Below, one piece after another: positions 36,569 through 47,834 of a DNA stretch of 64,000 nucleotides. A program made the translations under genes and the position numbers. Position 1 is the stretch's first letter; the number at the start of each line of letters is the position of its first letter. The stretch lies in the NCBI GenBank assembly GCA_002104905.1, contig MCFE01000276.1, positions 1-64,000 on the forward strand, given 5' to 3'. The notes beneath the pieces are model-generated. The model saw nothing but the letters and a program-made list of their open reading frames with translations. It did not search any database and was not told the DNA's origin. The stretch is from Basidiobolus meristosporus CBS 931.73. Taxonomy: Eukaryota; Basidiobolomycota; Basidiobolomycetes; Basidiobolales; Basidiobolaceae.

Positions 36569-37097
36569 TGTCATGATCACATGACAACCATGAACACCCA
36601 TGCCAAGTTTCAGCTTCCTAGCTCAATTTCTAAGAAATTCCTTCTGGAACCTTCTACCACCTTCCAGAAAGTTCCTGACCATTCCAAACCATTGTCACAC
36701 AATGGAACATTCCATGGAAGCTTTCCATTGTATTTTCATAGTCCAGTACCATATATGGAAATACCAGGTCACATGACTTAGTCACATGATCAGGTGACCC
36801 AATCCATTTCCCCATCCTGTCTCAGTGCCGTGTCATCTATGTCATTATCCCTAGCACCATTGCTGTGCCTCACCCCACAACCCCATTAGTATTAGCTAAT
36901 ATCTCTCGGCATCAGTATAGCCAAAAAGTATATATAGTCCTATCCCCCCTTAAAGTATTCCTCAGTCTGATAAACACAGGTCTTGAATAAACAGCCTTGC
37001 CTTGGAAATCCGCCTTGCCTTGTTGATCCACACCTAAGTCCTTTCTTGGTCCTGCCTTGCCTAGCCCTACTCTCCTGCCTTGTGTCTATTCATAACA
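36569..37097 (+). repeat. Chromovirus 5' LTR
   Basis: TGTCATGATCAC...TTCATAACA. Contains a CArG box CCATATATGG (36749-36758), TATA (36929-36936), a self-primer copy (36964-36974) and AATAAA (36986-36991). The last is only 15-22 bp after the inferred transcript start, a compact R region. Confidence 0.92.
36929..36974 (+). promoter_or_regulatory. Chromovirus core promoter and self-primer
   Basis: TATATATA at 36929-36936 is followed 35 bp later by AGTCTGATAAA (36964-36974). Those 11 bases are the exact reverse complement of 37100-37110, just downstream of the LTR. This is the geometry of Tf1/sushi self-priming, in which the mRNA 5' end folds onto the primer site. Confidence 0.65.
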
Positions 37098-37099
37098 GT

Positions 37100-37110
37100 T
37101 TTATCAGACT
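37100..37110 (+). promoter_or_regulatory. Chromovirus primer-binding site (self-primed)
   Basis: TTTATCAGACT, two bases after the 5' LTR, complementary over 11 nt to the LTR's inferred transcript start. No convincing tRNA 3'-end match is seen here. Confidence 0.6.
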
Positions 37111-37503
37111 CTCCTGACTTACCTGTGGATCCCTGCCTTCTGCCCAAAGTTTGAAGAAAACTTGTAAAAGGAATACTCACCGTAAGTATCACCCATCATC
37201 TTTCACTAGTCTTGTCCTATAAAGGCAAAGATACTTTATCTTTGTAAAACAATTGGTCAAAGCTGCATTCACTTTATTACCCTGCTGGTGGAGTTTACAG
37301 TTGTTACAGTATTGGAAGCTTTAGTACAATACTCTATCAAAGGACATTGAAACCAGTACCTTCTGAAGTGACGCTAACTTATTTAAGTTGGGGATTGTGG
37401 CTTAATAGTTGTATTCTTGACATACTAGTGGCTTTACAAACCCACAACCTAGTTTAGTATATTCCAGTATTCCTTGCAAGTTCATCCGCCTTCCACTGCT
37501 ACC

Positions 37504-38436
37504 ATGTCCAACCTAGAGCTGAACTTTGCCCAGCTCATGGCTGCCTTTACCCAACTGCAGCAAGATCATGCAGACCTCAGAAACACTCTTGCTCAGTTCC
37601 AGAACCAAAGTGTCCAGCAAACTAGCCATGTCCCAGTCTACCAAGAACCCAAGTATACTCCTGCTACCAAGTTCAATGGCTCTCAGAATGAATTCCGTGG
37701 CTTCATCAACATGGTGAAGAACAATCTTGCACTCCAGCCCAACCGGTACCCCACTGACCAGGCCAAAGTTGGTTTCATCTCCAACCTGCTTACTGGTACA
37801 GCTCTCAACTGGTTCTCCCCATTAGTGGAGACCAACTCCCCCCTCCTCAGAGACTACCAAGCTTTTCTCACTGAAATGGAGCTAACATTTGGTAACCTTG
37901 ACCAAGCCAGAACTGCTGCCAACAAGATCAAGACCCTCAAACAAGGGAACAAACCAGCATCAGTCTACGCCTCAGAATTCCGACAACTCTCCAGTGACCT
38001 CAGCTCCTGGGGTCAAGCAGCCTTGATAAGCCAATTCCAAGATGGCCTTAGTGATGAAGTTTGTGATCTGCTACTCACACTCCCAGATCCAAATACATTG
38101 GTTGAGGCTATGCACCAAGCAATCCGGTGTGATAACAGACTATTCCAGAAGAAGCAAAAGAACCGTTAAAGACATATTCCTGTTGCAGTCCCAGCCCCTC
38201 CTGCTCCCCAAGTCACTCCAGAAGATCCTATGCAGATTGATAGTGCCAAATACAAGAAACTATCAAAGAGTGAAAAGTCCAGACGTCAACAAGCCAACCT
38301 CTGTCTATACTGTGGCCAACCAGGTCACTTTGCCAAATCCTGCCCCAACAAGAAGTCCAGCTTCAAGCTGATGCAGTCCTCCAGTAACCAACCTGATTCA
38401 GATCTGTCAGGAAACTCCAATGTCCAGTTGCACTGA
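37504..38436 (+). pseudogene. Chromovirus gag
   Basis: ATG at 37504 in a good context (ACCATGTCC). The capsid-like region (GFISNLLTGTALNWFSPLV, ANKIKTLKQGNKPASVYASEF) is followed after one in-frame TAA (38167-38169, likely CAA before) by a CCHC knuckle, CLYCGQPGHFAKSC, and a TGA at 38434-38436. Pol starts in another frame a few bases later, so gag and pol are separate frames or are joined by frameshifting. Confidence 0.88.
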
Positions 38437-38441
38437 CAGGC

Positions 38442-41400
38442 TTGCAACTGGACCCACCCATGAGAATCCAGCATATCCAAGAATCTTCCTTTGCCACAAA
38501 ATCTATCCAGTCCTTGAGAATGCCTGTCAAAATCCAGATCCCGGACTCCAGTCCTGTCCCAGCCCTAACCCTGATTGATTCCGGTGCTTCATCCTGTTTC
38601 ATTGACCAAGCCTTTGTCCAGAAGCACTCTATTCCTGTTACCTTGAAATCCTGTCCAGTCCAAGTAGAAGTTATTGATGGAAGATCACTCTCCTCTGGTG
38701 CCGTTGTGGTAGGGTAAACATACCTCCCACAGACAAGTTTATTCATATAGTCATTATGATATACTTATCCATATTTTATCTTATCAGTGTTATCCCATTC
38801 TTATTTTGCCCATATTATCAGTATTATCCCCATATAATGTTTACCCTGATTAGTTATTAGCATTAGTTATCCCAGATGTTATTCAGTTTTGTGATCAGTA
38901 GATGTATCTATATAAGGCAAGTACCCACGTCAGTACCCATGACACATGACCTAGGTCTGTGTTACCATCCCTACCATTTCAATACCATATATGGTATTTC
39001 TATGTTGCACAGGTTTCAGACTACTGATACCTGATTGGTTGAGAGTGCTGTGCCTTTTAGAACCTTCCAGGACATTCTTGGCATATTTTTAGCTCATAGT
39101 GATGTCATCAAGAATTCCACTGATACCTAGAATCTTCTAGAACCTTGTCATTAGTAATCACTTGGCAATCAGGAAAAGTATTTAAGGGAAAGCAATCTCT
39201 CATCAATAAATCATCCCTTCTATCAGTAACACTTCTACCTTATTGATTAGCAGTTGATCACTGCACCTGCCTTCAACAGTACATCTCAGACCTGCCATCA
39301 AGGAGCTTTTCAGGGTAGTGCACAAGACACACAGAGGCCTTTGGAGACACTTGGAGCACCTAGGAAGCTAGAGAAGCAGGAGCTTTTACCATAGTGACAT
39401 ATTGACAAAGACACCAGCAGTTTAGACACAGAGGTTATTGCACCCATCAGACACCTCACACACCTTGAGTTGTGTAGCTTCTCCCAGGAGTACCTCTACA
39501 GCACCACACTGTTACCCATGAAACATGCTTACTCCAGCTGTCCAGTACTGCCCACCAAGAAAGAATTGCCTTCAACATCATCAACTCACCACACTATTCT
39601 ATTGTGCTTGGAAGCTCATGGTTGAGCTACCACAATCCAAGTATTGATTGGAAATCCAAGATCCTGTCATTCACCAGATCCCACCAAGTCAACTCCATGA
39701 AATCTCCAGACCCTGATAACCGTGAAAAGACTGTTGCCAACAGTTCAAAAACCCAAGATACCTTGTCAGCTGAAGGAGCCCCCTCAGCAAATATACCAGC
39801 CAAGTACCAAGAGTTTGCCCATGTCTTTGACAAGAAGAAAGCAGAACTCCTCCCTGATCATCAGCCTTATGACTGCCCTATTGACCTTGAAGATGGAAAA
39901 GCCCCTCCATTTTGCCCAATATACAACCTCTCCCAGCCAGAGTTGAAAGAACTCCATGGTTATATTGAAGAAAACCTCCAGAAGGGTTTTATTCAGCACT
40001 CCAAATCACCTGCTGGAGCCCCAATCCTCTTTGTCAAGAAGAAGGATGGCACACTCAGAATGTGTGTGGACTACCGTGCTTTGAATAAGATCACAGTTAA
40101 GAACCGCTACCCCCTGCCCCTGATCAACACACTGTTGGATCAGCTATCTGCTGCCCAAGTCTTCACCAAGATTGACTTGAGAGGAGCTGACAATCTTGTC
40201 AGAATCAAACCCGGTGATGAATGGAAAACTGCCTTTTGCACAAGATATGGTCACTTTGAATACAAAGTAGTGCCATTTGGCCTCACCAATGCCCCTGCTG
40301 TGTTTCAACACCTCATGAATGACATATTCCGTGAATATCTTGACCAGTTTGTGGTACTCTACCTTGATAATATTCTCATATACTCCAAGAGCCAAGATGA
40401 ACATGATGAACATGTCAAGAAAGTATTGAGAAAACTAGACTCTACCGGTCTCTATGCCAAGCTAGAGAAGTGTGAATTTGACCAGAGAGAAGTGGAATTT
40501 CTTGGTTATCTCATCAGCCCTGAGGGAACAAGAATGAACCCAAAGAAAGTTGACTCAGTCCAATCCTGGAAAACTCCAAGCTCAGTCAAGGAAGTACAAT
40601 CCTTCCTGGGATTTGCCAACTTCTATTGCAGGTTCATAGCCAACTACTCCAAGATAGTCACCCCTCTGACAAAGCTTACCCAGAAGAACACACCTTTTGC
40701 CTGGAATGAGGAGCAATCCATCTCATTCAACCAACTCAAGAAATCTTTCCTGAAGGCCCCCCTGCTTGCCCACCCTGACCTTGAGAAGCAATTCATAGTG
40801 GAGATTGATGCTTCTGATTTTGCCCTTGGTGCCATACTCTCCCAGTTTGATGAGGACAATGTGTTGCACCCCATTGCATTCTACTCTTGGAAGTTTTCCC
40901 CTGCAGAGATCAACTATGATATCTATGATAAGGAGTTGCTTGCCATCATTGTAGCCTTTGAGCAATGGAGACACTACCTGGACGGTGCAAAACATAAAAT
41001 CAAAGTCTTCTGTGACCATAAGAACCTTGAGTACTTTGCAACATCCAAAGTACTAAACCGGAGACAAGCCAGATGGTCACGCTTCCTGTCCAGCTTTGAC
41101 TTTACTATCACCTACAGACCTGGTGCAAAGCAAGGAAAGCCTGATGCCCTGTCCAGAAAAAAGGAATATGCCCTGGAAGAGGGAGATGATGCCTGTTGGC
41201 AAATGGAACACCCATTGCTGAGCAAGAAACATTTTGAGATTCTTGCCACCCAGTCCTCAAATCTTGTCATCCCTTCATTCCTAGTAAGGATATCAGAATC
41301 CCAAGCCTCTGATATGACTTCCAGCTCCATCAAGAAATATCTGGAATCCCCAGTTGGGCCCCCTCCCAAGTTCCCAAACATCCAGAACCTGCATTTGGTA

Positions 41401-42764
41401 AACAACCTCATCTACAACAAGCAGCAGCTTTATGTCCCAGACCTTGCCACCCAGCTAGACATCATTAAGTCTTGGCATGATTCAATGGCTGCAGGCCACT
41501 TTGGTACTGCCAAAACCTTGAATGCTATCAAAAGAGATTTCTGATGGCCTAGAATGATAACTCTTATCAATGAATACATTCTGACTTGTGATATTTGCAA
41601 CCGTGCAAAACCAGCCAGACACCAGCCCTATGGACTTCTTCAGCCCTTGCCTATCCCAGAACACCAATGGAGATCTATATCTATGGACTTCATTACTGAC
41701 CTCCCTGAGTCATGTGGCTTCAATGCCATACTTGTAGTGGCTGACAGGCTGACCAAGATGGCTCACTTTATCCCTTGCTGTAAGAACACTGATGCAAAAG
41801 AAACTGCTGCATTAGTCCTGAAGAATATTTTCCGCCTTCATGGTATCCCCAGTGATATTGTGTCAGATAGAGGCCCACAGTTTGTGTCCAAGTTTTGGAA
41901 ACACTTCATGCAATACCTTGGTGTTCAAGTCAAGCTCTCTACTGCCTTCCATCCACAGTCTGATGGCCAGACTGAAAGAATCAACCAGATTCTAGAGCAA
42001 TACCTCCAGTGCTATATCAATTACCAGCAAGACAATTGGGTTGATCTACTCCCTGTTGCTGAGTTTGCCTACAACAACTCAAGCCATAGTGCAACCGGTT
42101 TTACACCATTCTATGCAAACTATGGATTCCACCCTCAGTTTGATATCCAGATTCCAACAAACCCAATGAGCCCACATGCGGCTGAACATGCCCAAGCAAT
42201 CCAGGACATCCAGAATACCCTCAGGGAAGAACTATCCTTAGCTCAGGAAAGCTACAAGAAATTGACAATCTAAAACGGCATCCCAGCCCTGATCTTAATG
42301 AAGAAGATTCTGTATGGCTGCTCAGAAGAAACATCAGCACCAACCGCCCTTGTGACAAATTGGATTTCAAGAAACTTGGTCCTTTCAAGATCAAGAAGAA
42401 GCTTAGCCCTATAGTATATCAGCTACAGTTACCAGCAAGTATGAAAATCCATGATACTTTCCATGTGTCCCTCCTGGAGCCATATTGTAGGAACACCTTG
42501 CCAAACCTGCAAGAAGCAAAGCCCCAAGCTATCCAGGTTGACCAACATCAAGAATTTGAAGTTAAACAGATTCTAGACTCTAAGTATATCTGGTCAAAGC
42601 TGTACTACTTAGTAGACTGGATTGGTTATGGCCCAAGTGACCAAACATGGGAACCAGCTACCCATCTCACTAATTGTCAAGAACTAGTTATCCAGTTCCA
42701 CCAACAATATCCTGCAAAACCTGCCCCAAAGGAAAAAAGAGCTTTGCCTGGAAGAGGAGAATAG
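38442..42764 (+). pseudogene. Chromovirus pol (PR-RT-RNase H-IN-chromodomain)
   Basis: The protease active site LIDSGASSCF (about 38572) is followed by a solo LTR (38705-39508). The frame resumes with SPHYSIVLGSSWL, the normal protease C-terminus. RT has [17 protein letters not shown] and [11 protein letters not shown], but its catalytic box reads YLDN (Asn codon 40369-40371). RNase H starts at FIVEIDASDFALGA. Integrase has a Cys pair, MDFITDLP, VSDRGPQF and HPQSDGQTERINQ, with TGA at 41542-41544 replacing the Trp of DFWWP. A frameshift at about 42265 precedes the GPF motif and a chromodomain (EFEVKQILDSK, YLVDWIGYGPSDQTWEP). Chromodomains direct chromovirus integrase to modified histones in heterochromatin. 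Confidence 0.92.
38705..39508 (+). mobile_element. Solo LTR of a third retrotransposon family inside the protease
   Basis: 804 bp, TGTGGTAGGG...CACCACA, flanked by CCGT (38701-38704) and CTGT (39509-39512), an imperfect 4-bp target duplication. Removing it joins the protease halves in frame (GAV/THETC). Inside are an 18-bp palindrome with a CArG box (38981-38998), TATTTAAG (about 39179) and AATAAATC (about 39205), as an LTR should have. The strand is inferred from those signals. Confidence 0.75.
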
Positions 42765-43293
42765 TGTCATGATCACATGACAACCATGAGCACCTATGCC
42801 AAGTTTCAGCTTCCTAGCACAATTTCTAAGAAATTCCTTCTGGAACCTTCTACCACCTGCCAGAAAGTTCCTGACCATTCCAAACCATTGTTACACAAGG
42901 GAACATTCCATGGAAGCTTTCCATTGTATTTTCATAGTCCAGTACCATATATGGAAATACCAGGTCACATGACTTAGTCACATGATCAGGTGACCCAATC
43001 CATTTCCCCATCCTGTCTCAGTGCCGTGTCATCTATGCCATTATCCCTAGCACCATTGCTGTGCCTCACCCCACAACCCCATTAGTATTTGCTAATATCT
43101 CTCGGCATCAGTATAGCCAAAAAGTATATATAGTCCTATCCCCCCTTAAAGTATTCCTCAGTCTGATAAACACAGGTCTTGAATAAACAGCCTTGCCTTG
43201 GAAATCCGCCTTGCCTTGTTGATCCACACCTAAGTCCTTTCTTGGTCCTGCCTTGCCTAGCCCTACTCTTCTGCCTTGTGTCTATTCATAACA
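42765..43293 (+). repeat. Chromovirus 3' LTR
   Basis: Same length as the 5' LTR with nine visible substitutions and no indels, followed by the CAATG duplication. Confidence 0.92.
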
Positions 43294-44615
43294 CAATGTG
43301 CCTACAACTGCATTTGCCTTAATGTCAAAGACAAATTGCTAATTCAATGCTCAAGGGCAAAAACAGGAAAGAATGCCTGGAAGACATTAGAAGACACCTA
43401 CCAGTCATGTTTAGCTGCTAAGAAGATGTATCTAGGACAAAAATTCTTTACTGCAAAGATGTAGCCAGAGAAGAAATGAAAAATCTAATTAACAGAATTA
43501 CCCTGCTGGTGGATGAGATGGAATCTGTGGGCATACCAAATGCTGAAGAGGAAGTGATTATAAACATCTTGAATAGCCCAACAGACAGGTTTCAGGGCCC
43601 TGTGTCAGCCCTAGAGTCTAGAACTGAGGATTTGACCTTAAATTATGTATGTTGAAGGCTCCTGGATGAAGAATTGAGAAAATCAAGCACTAATAAGAAG
43701 GAAGAAGAAAATGCTTTAATAAGCTACAAAAACCAACAATGGAGATACCAAAGACCCTACAAAGGCAACAGCAACCTGCTTTGCAGCTACTGCAAAAGGA
43801 AAGGACACACATCCAACAGGTGTTTTGAAAAGAGAGAAAATCAGCCAAAGAAGCCAGAATATGGAAATGCTGCAACTACAGAAGATAGACTTTTCATATC
43901 TGCACTAAACATGGCCACAAACAAGGATTCTCAGATGTGGTACATTGACTCTTGAGCATCTCAACACTTTACACACCAAGAAGAACGTTTTACCCAATAC
44001 CAAGAAATTCAAATTAACAAGGTTTTCATGGGTGACAATAGAACACTTGATGTAGTGGGAAAAGGAACTATCCAAGTAAACCTTAGAAGCAGTGAAGGAA
44101 GCCATACACTGACTTTTAAAGAAGTACTCTAGGTCCCAGAAATAGCCAAGAACCTGCTATCTGTAAGCAAGGCCAATACAGAAGGACTTAATTTCAGCTT
44201 TGACAATTCTGGATGCAGGATCACTGATCAAAAAAGTGCCAATATTGCTTTGAGTATCAGAGATCAGAATCTATACAAGTTGACTTATATTTCATCTGAT
44301 CTGAAAGCCAATAAATTAATATCAATGAAGAAGCACCAATGCTTTGGCACAGGAGATTGGGGCACATCAATTTTGATTATTTGCACAAAATGATCAAAGA
44401 TCAGCTGATTTCCAGGGTAAAAATTGATCCCCAGCTGGTTTTGAGCACTGTGGAGCCTCAAATATTGGAAACAAGCCAGAAAATTGCCCAAGAGCTTTGG
44501 GTTAATCAAAACTAAAAAAAATTGATTTAATTTATGCAGATCTGTGTGTACCTATGCAAAATTTATCCTTAGGCAGGATGAAGAGTTTAATAACTTATAT
44601 TGACTCAACTTATAT
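43294..44615 (+). pseudogene. Copia gag-pol resumed after the chromovirus
   Basis: Gag continues (AWKTLEDTYQ, VDEMESVGIPNAEEEVI), then the CCHC knuckle CSYCKRKGHTSNRC, the protease WYIDS with the next Gly codon turned to TGA (SGAS expected), a pre-integrase block (LLSVSKAN, then a degraded HRRLGHINFDYL) and the start of integrase (YADLCVPM). Many stops. It breaks off at about 44615 against the CACTA relic. Confidence 0.85.
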
Positions 44616-46350
44616 GTATACCCACTGCAATTGACACACTTCTAACACCTCAACTTTATGGCTTTCTGGTGTGATACTTGCAAGGTTGTCATATTACTTG
44701 TATTGCTGGCAACATATACATCTTACAAACATGTACTTGGTTGCTACCACTTTTGCAATGAATACCTCTGCAATATCTGCAGAGAACTTCTTGGTATTTG
44801 ACAAATTTATTCATTCTCCTTGATGGACTCTGGTCCCCTCTATGGATGTAAAAGGGTTCTTGTTTATGTGAAATCTGTGTTGAATGGTATAGAAACTAGC
44901 AGGTGACCAAGAGAAACCTGGCATACTTTGGCAAAGTTGTCCTAATAAAAATTAGTTGCTGGTTGCACCCAACCAAGCTTTACATTACATGAGTGACCAC
45001 CCATGCTAGAGACTGCATAGCTTCTTAATACCAAAGGGATAGGTGTCTACATGAGCATATCTGTCCTCAGTATTTTCCAACTCTTCCTGGCTGTCCTCTT
45101 TGTGCAACTCTTCATATCCATGATGAAATTGAGTGTAATACTTTTAATGAGATTGGGGTATGGTAGTATCTGCAACTTGACATGCATTTCTCTCTTCTCA
45201 CATATCTGCTCTATAGGAAACTTCAAAAGGTGAAGCAAGGTCCATTATTTGCAATACAGCAAGCAAGATGGAGTAGAGAATGGATACAGTAGTGGCTGAG
45301 GTCTACACATTCTGCTTTATGCTTATAGTATAGATACTCAAATCCCAGTACAAACCCCTTGAACAACGCTGTGAATGTGTCAAGTTGGCATTGGTGATCT
45401 GGTTCTGGATAAATATCTCTACAATGTCAGCATATGACGCCTAATGCTTTCAATGTACTCAAGGTAGAAATGGCTGCAGAAGGCCATTTGAAAAAACACA
45501 TATCTGGTTCATCGAGTCCTTGGATTGTATTGTTGCGTATGCATATTAGTTTTGATTGGAGCCTGTGTGAAGTACTTAGGGCAGCTATTACTCTGCCATA
45601 TCTTGCCAATTCTTTAAATTTTTCTGGTATCTCAATGGGCTCATTCAACTTGAAATGCCCCATGTACAATTTGGTCATCAATATGGGCATACTGATAAAG
45701 TGCAAATGGATTGCTTACAGTGGAAAGCTTTTGATCCAGCAGATACCCTCTATTGTAAGTATCTGTGCTTTCAATTAACACCATGTTGCAGCCAATGACT
45801 AATGACTTACCAACTTTGCTGCAATTGCATGCTGATTTCTGTACATACTCTCTAAGGGAAGATAATAGATTTGTTCCATTGGATAGTGCCACATTGAGCC
45901 ATGAGTGCCAAATAGTGCCATTAAGTGCCAGAAAGACATAGAAGACCTACACTTGACCACAGAGTATGAAATATTGCACTTCATTTTCATGCAAAGCAGC
46001 CCCTGTGTTTCACCCACTGTGATGGAGAAAATCCATTTTTTGACTTTTTTTTTGGATCAATGTTGTGCAGCATGTGTAAGAGCACAGAAGGACTGAAGAC
46101 ATGCATCTGGTACTCAATACCCATGGCACTATGAATCTAGCTCCTCTAGCCTGTATCATGTCATAAAAATGCATGGCACTATCTTGGTTCTTAGTGTTAG
46201 TGTCTGGAAAATAGTAATGTGTGTGAGTGATGAAGTAAGTTCCTTGGATTGGACACATCTGACAGAAAAAATGTCCATTATGCCCAGAAAAGCTGGCTAT
46301 CTTACTGATGGATGGGGTATATCCAATGCACAAAATTGGCTTGCTCCATT
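44615..46350 (-). pseudogene. Tnp2-type CACTA transposase relic, minus copy
   Basis: Minus-strand frames give the Tnp2 core YTPSISKIASFSGHNGHFFCQMC then a THTHYYFP block (from 46333), the segment KFKELARYGRVIAALSTSHRL with LDEPDMCFFKWPSAAISTLSTLKALGV (45705-45427), LKFPIEQICEKR and PYPNL (45240-45050), and the C-terminal region at 45045-44615. The same order appears on the plus strand at 51.3-53.5 kb, so each supports the other. A 303-bp MITE-like repeat (45882-46184) splits it after the HYYFPDTNTKN segment. Many stops. Confidence 0.6.
45882..46184 (+). mobile_element. MITE-like repeat, copy 1
   Basis: 303 bp bounded by GATAGTGCCA and TGGCACTATC, inserted in the CACTA coding relic: the uninterrupted + copy (51730-51830) runs straight through the matching point. 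No coding capacity. A T-run and the block GCAAAGCAGCCCCTG are shared by all copies. Confidence 0.6.
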
Positions 46351-46351
46351 G

Positions 46352-46635
46352 GATAGCACCACACTGAGCAATGAGTACCTATCAATGCCATAGTGTGCTA
46401 GAAAGGCAAAGTCAACCTACATTTGGCCACAGGGTGTGAAAAATAGTTGTAAGACTTTATGCAAAGCAGCCACTGCGATTCACCTTCTGAGCTCAAAAAT
46501 ATACATTTTTTGGCCTTTTTTTGGATCATGTAGTCCTTGATGTGTCAGGGTGCCAAAGGACCAATGGCATGCATTTGGCACCCAGAATCTGGCTACAGCA
46601 GGTTTATAACTTGTCAAAAAATGTATGGTATTATC
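46352..46635 (+). mobile_element. MITE-like repeat, copy 2
   Basis: Same order of blocks as copy 1 with more divergence (GATAGCACCA...TGGTATTATC), 284 bp. Confidence 0.5.
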
Positions 46636-47026
46636 TTGTTCTGCTAGTACTATCTGGCACTTTAAGTGGTTTGTATAGGTTTTCCTTGAGGACAAATATT
46701 CAAACATAATGCCAGACCCTATGAGAGATGATTCTGATGATCCCATCAAAAAACTGCCACAGATTCAAAGTCCTGTGACTAAGAGGTACTGATTATGTCA
46801 GGACACCATGCAGAGACCATTGAGAAATAATTGCACCCCAGATTTTGCAAAAATTTTTATCAAAGTTTCCATCACAATAATACATTAATGGCTTTGGATC
46901 CATTACCTGCCAATATGCTCACTTTTGAACCCAGACACTTGATCACCTCCTTTGTTTGGGTACATTGATTGGCTATTATCTCATTTCACACTCCCTACTT
47001 CCTTACTCAGTAGACTTGTTCCATTG
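46636..47026. other. Spacer between MITE-like copies
   Basis: AT-rich. A short frame, PMRDDSDDPIKKLPQ, near 46710 and a stretch like 33815-33845 (GGACACCATGCA...GAGAAATAA) suggest more CACTA-family debris. No gene. Confidence 0.35.
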
Positions 47027-47328
47027 GATAGTGCCACATTGAGCCATGAGGGCCAAATGATGCCATAGTTTTGCAGAGAAGCCAAGTGAGCTATACTTGG
47101 CCACAGAGTGTGAAACATAGCTCTGCATTTTCATGCAAAGCAGCCCCTGAGTTTCACTATGATGCAGGGACAGAATTCCTTTTTTGATGTTTTTTTGTGG
47201 ATCAATGTTGTGCATAATGTGCAAGAACACAGAAGAACTGAAGACATGCATCTGGTACTCAATAACCATGGCATACTGAATTTAGCTCCTGTGGCTTGTA
47301 ACATGTCACAAAAATGCATGACACTATC
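47027..47328 (+). mobile_element. MITE-like repeat, copy 3
   Basis: 302 bp, GATAGTGCCA...TGACACTATC. It forms the left arm of an inverted pair with copy 4. Confidence 0.6.
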
Positions 47329-47425
47329 TTGGTCCACTGATACCCTCTGGCACTATAAGTGCTTTGTATAGATCTTGCTTTGGGCCAATAATTAAATGTA
47401 GTTCCAGATAGTTCCAGTGGACCAC

Positions 47426-47726
47426 AATAGTGCCATGGATTTTTGTGACGTGTTACAAGCCACAGAAGCTAGATTCAGAGTGCCATGGGTATTGCATATC
47501 AGATGCGTGTCTTCAATTCTTTTGTTCTCTTACACATCCTTCACAACATTGACCTAAAAAAAGGTCAAAAAATGGATTTTCTTCAACTCAATGGGTCAAG
47601 CATAGGGGCTGCTTTGCATGAAGATGCAGAGCTATGTTTCACACTCTGCGGCCAAGTATAGGTTCACTTGGCCTCCCTGGCACACTATGGCATCATTTGG
47701 CACTCATGGCTCAATGTGGCACCATC
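47426..47726 (-). mobile_element. MITE-like repeat, copy 4 (inverted)
   Basis: 301 bp in reverse orientation, AATAGTGCCA...TGGCACCATC, 97 bp from copy 3. The homology extends about 15 bp beyond the termini (ACTTGTTCCATTG type), so the true element end may be slightly wider. Confidence 0.6.
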
Positions 47727-47834
47727 CAGCAGAGCAAGTCTAATCATTTTTCTTACTTTTCATGCATACAAATTGATTCATTTCTGTTGAAACTTCAGCT
47801 ATACCTCAATTGCCAATTGTATTGACCTCTTCAA

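Larger units (their letters stand above)
36569..43293 (+). mobile_element. Full-length Ty3/gypsy chromovirus (Tf1/sushi-like) inserted in copia gag
   Basis: 6725 bp with two 529-bp LTRs (36569-37097, 42765-43293; nine differences by eye, about 98% identical) and a perfect 5-bp target duplication CAATG (36564-36568 and 43294-43298). Between them are a self-primer site, gag, protease, reverse transcriptase, RNase H, integrase and a chromodomain in that order. The pol stop TAG (42762-42764) directly touches the 3' LTR, with the purine-rich GGAAGAGGAGA as polypurine tract. The copy is dead: a gag stop, an 804-bp solo LTR in the protease, YLDN instead of YLDD, a TGA in integrase and a frameshift before the chromodomain. 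Confidence 0.95.

Noticed and set aside
45434-45778. 114-aa plus frame overlapping the CACTA relic
   Set aside because: Antisense shadow of the minus-strand transposase frame, which has clear homology to the plus copy.
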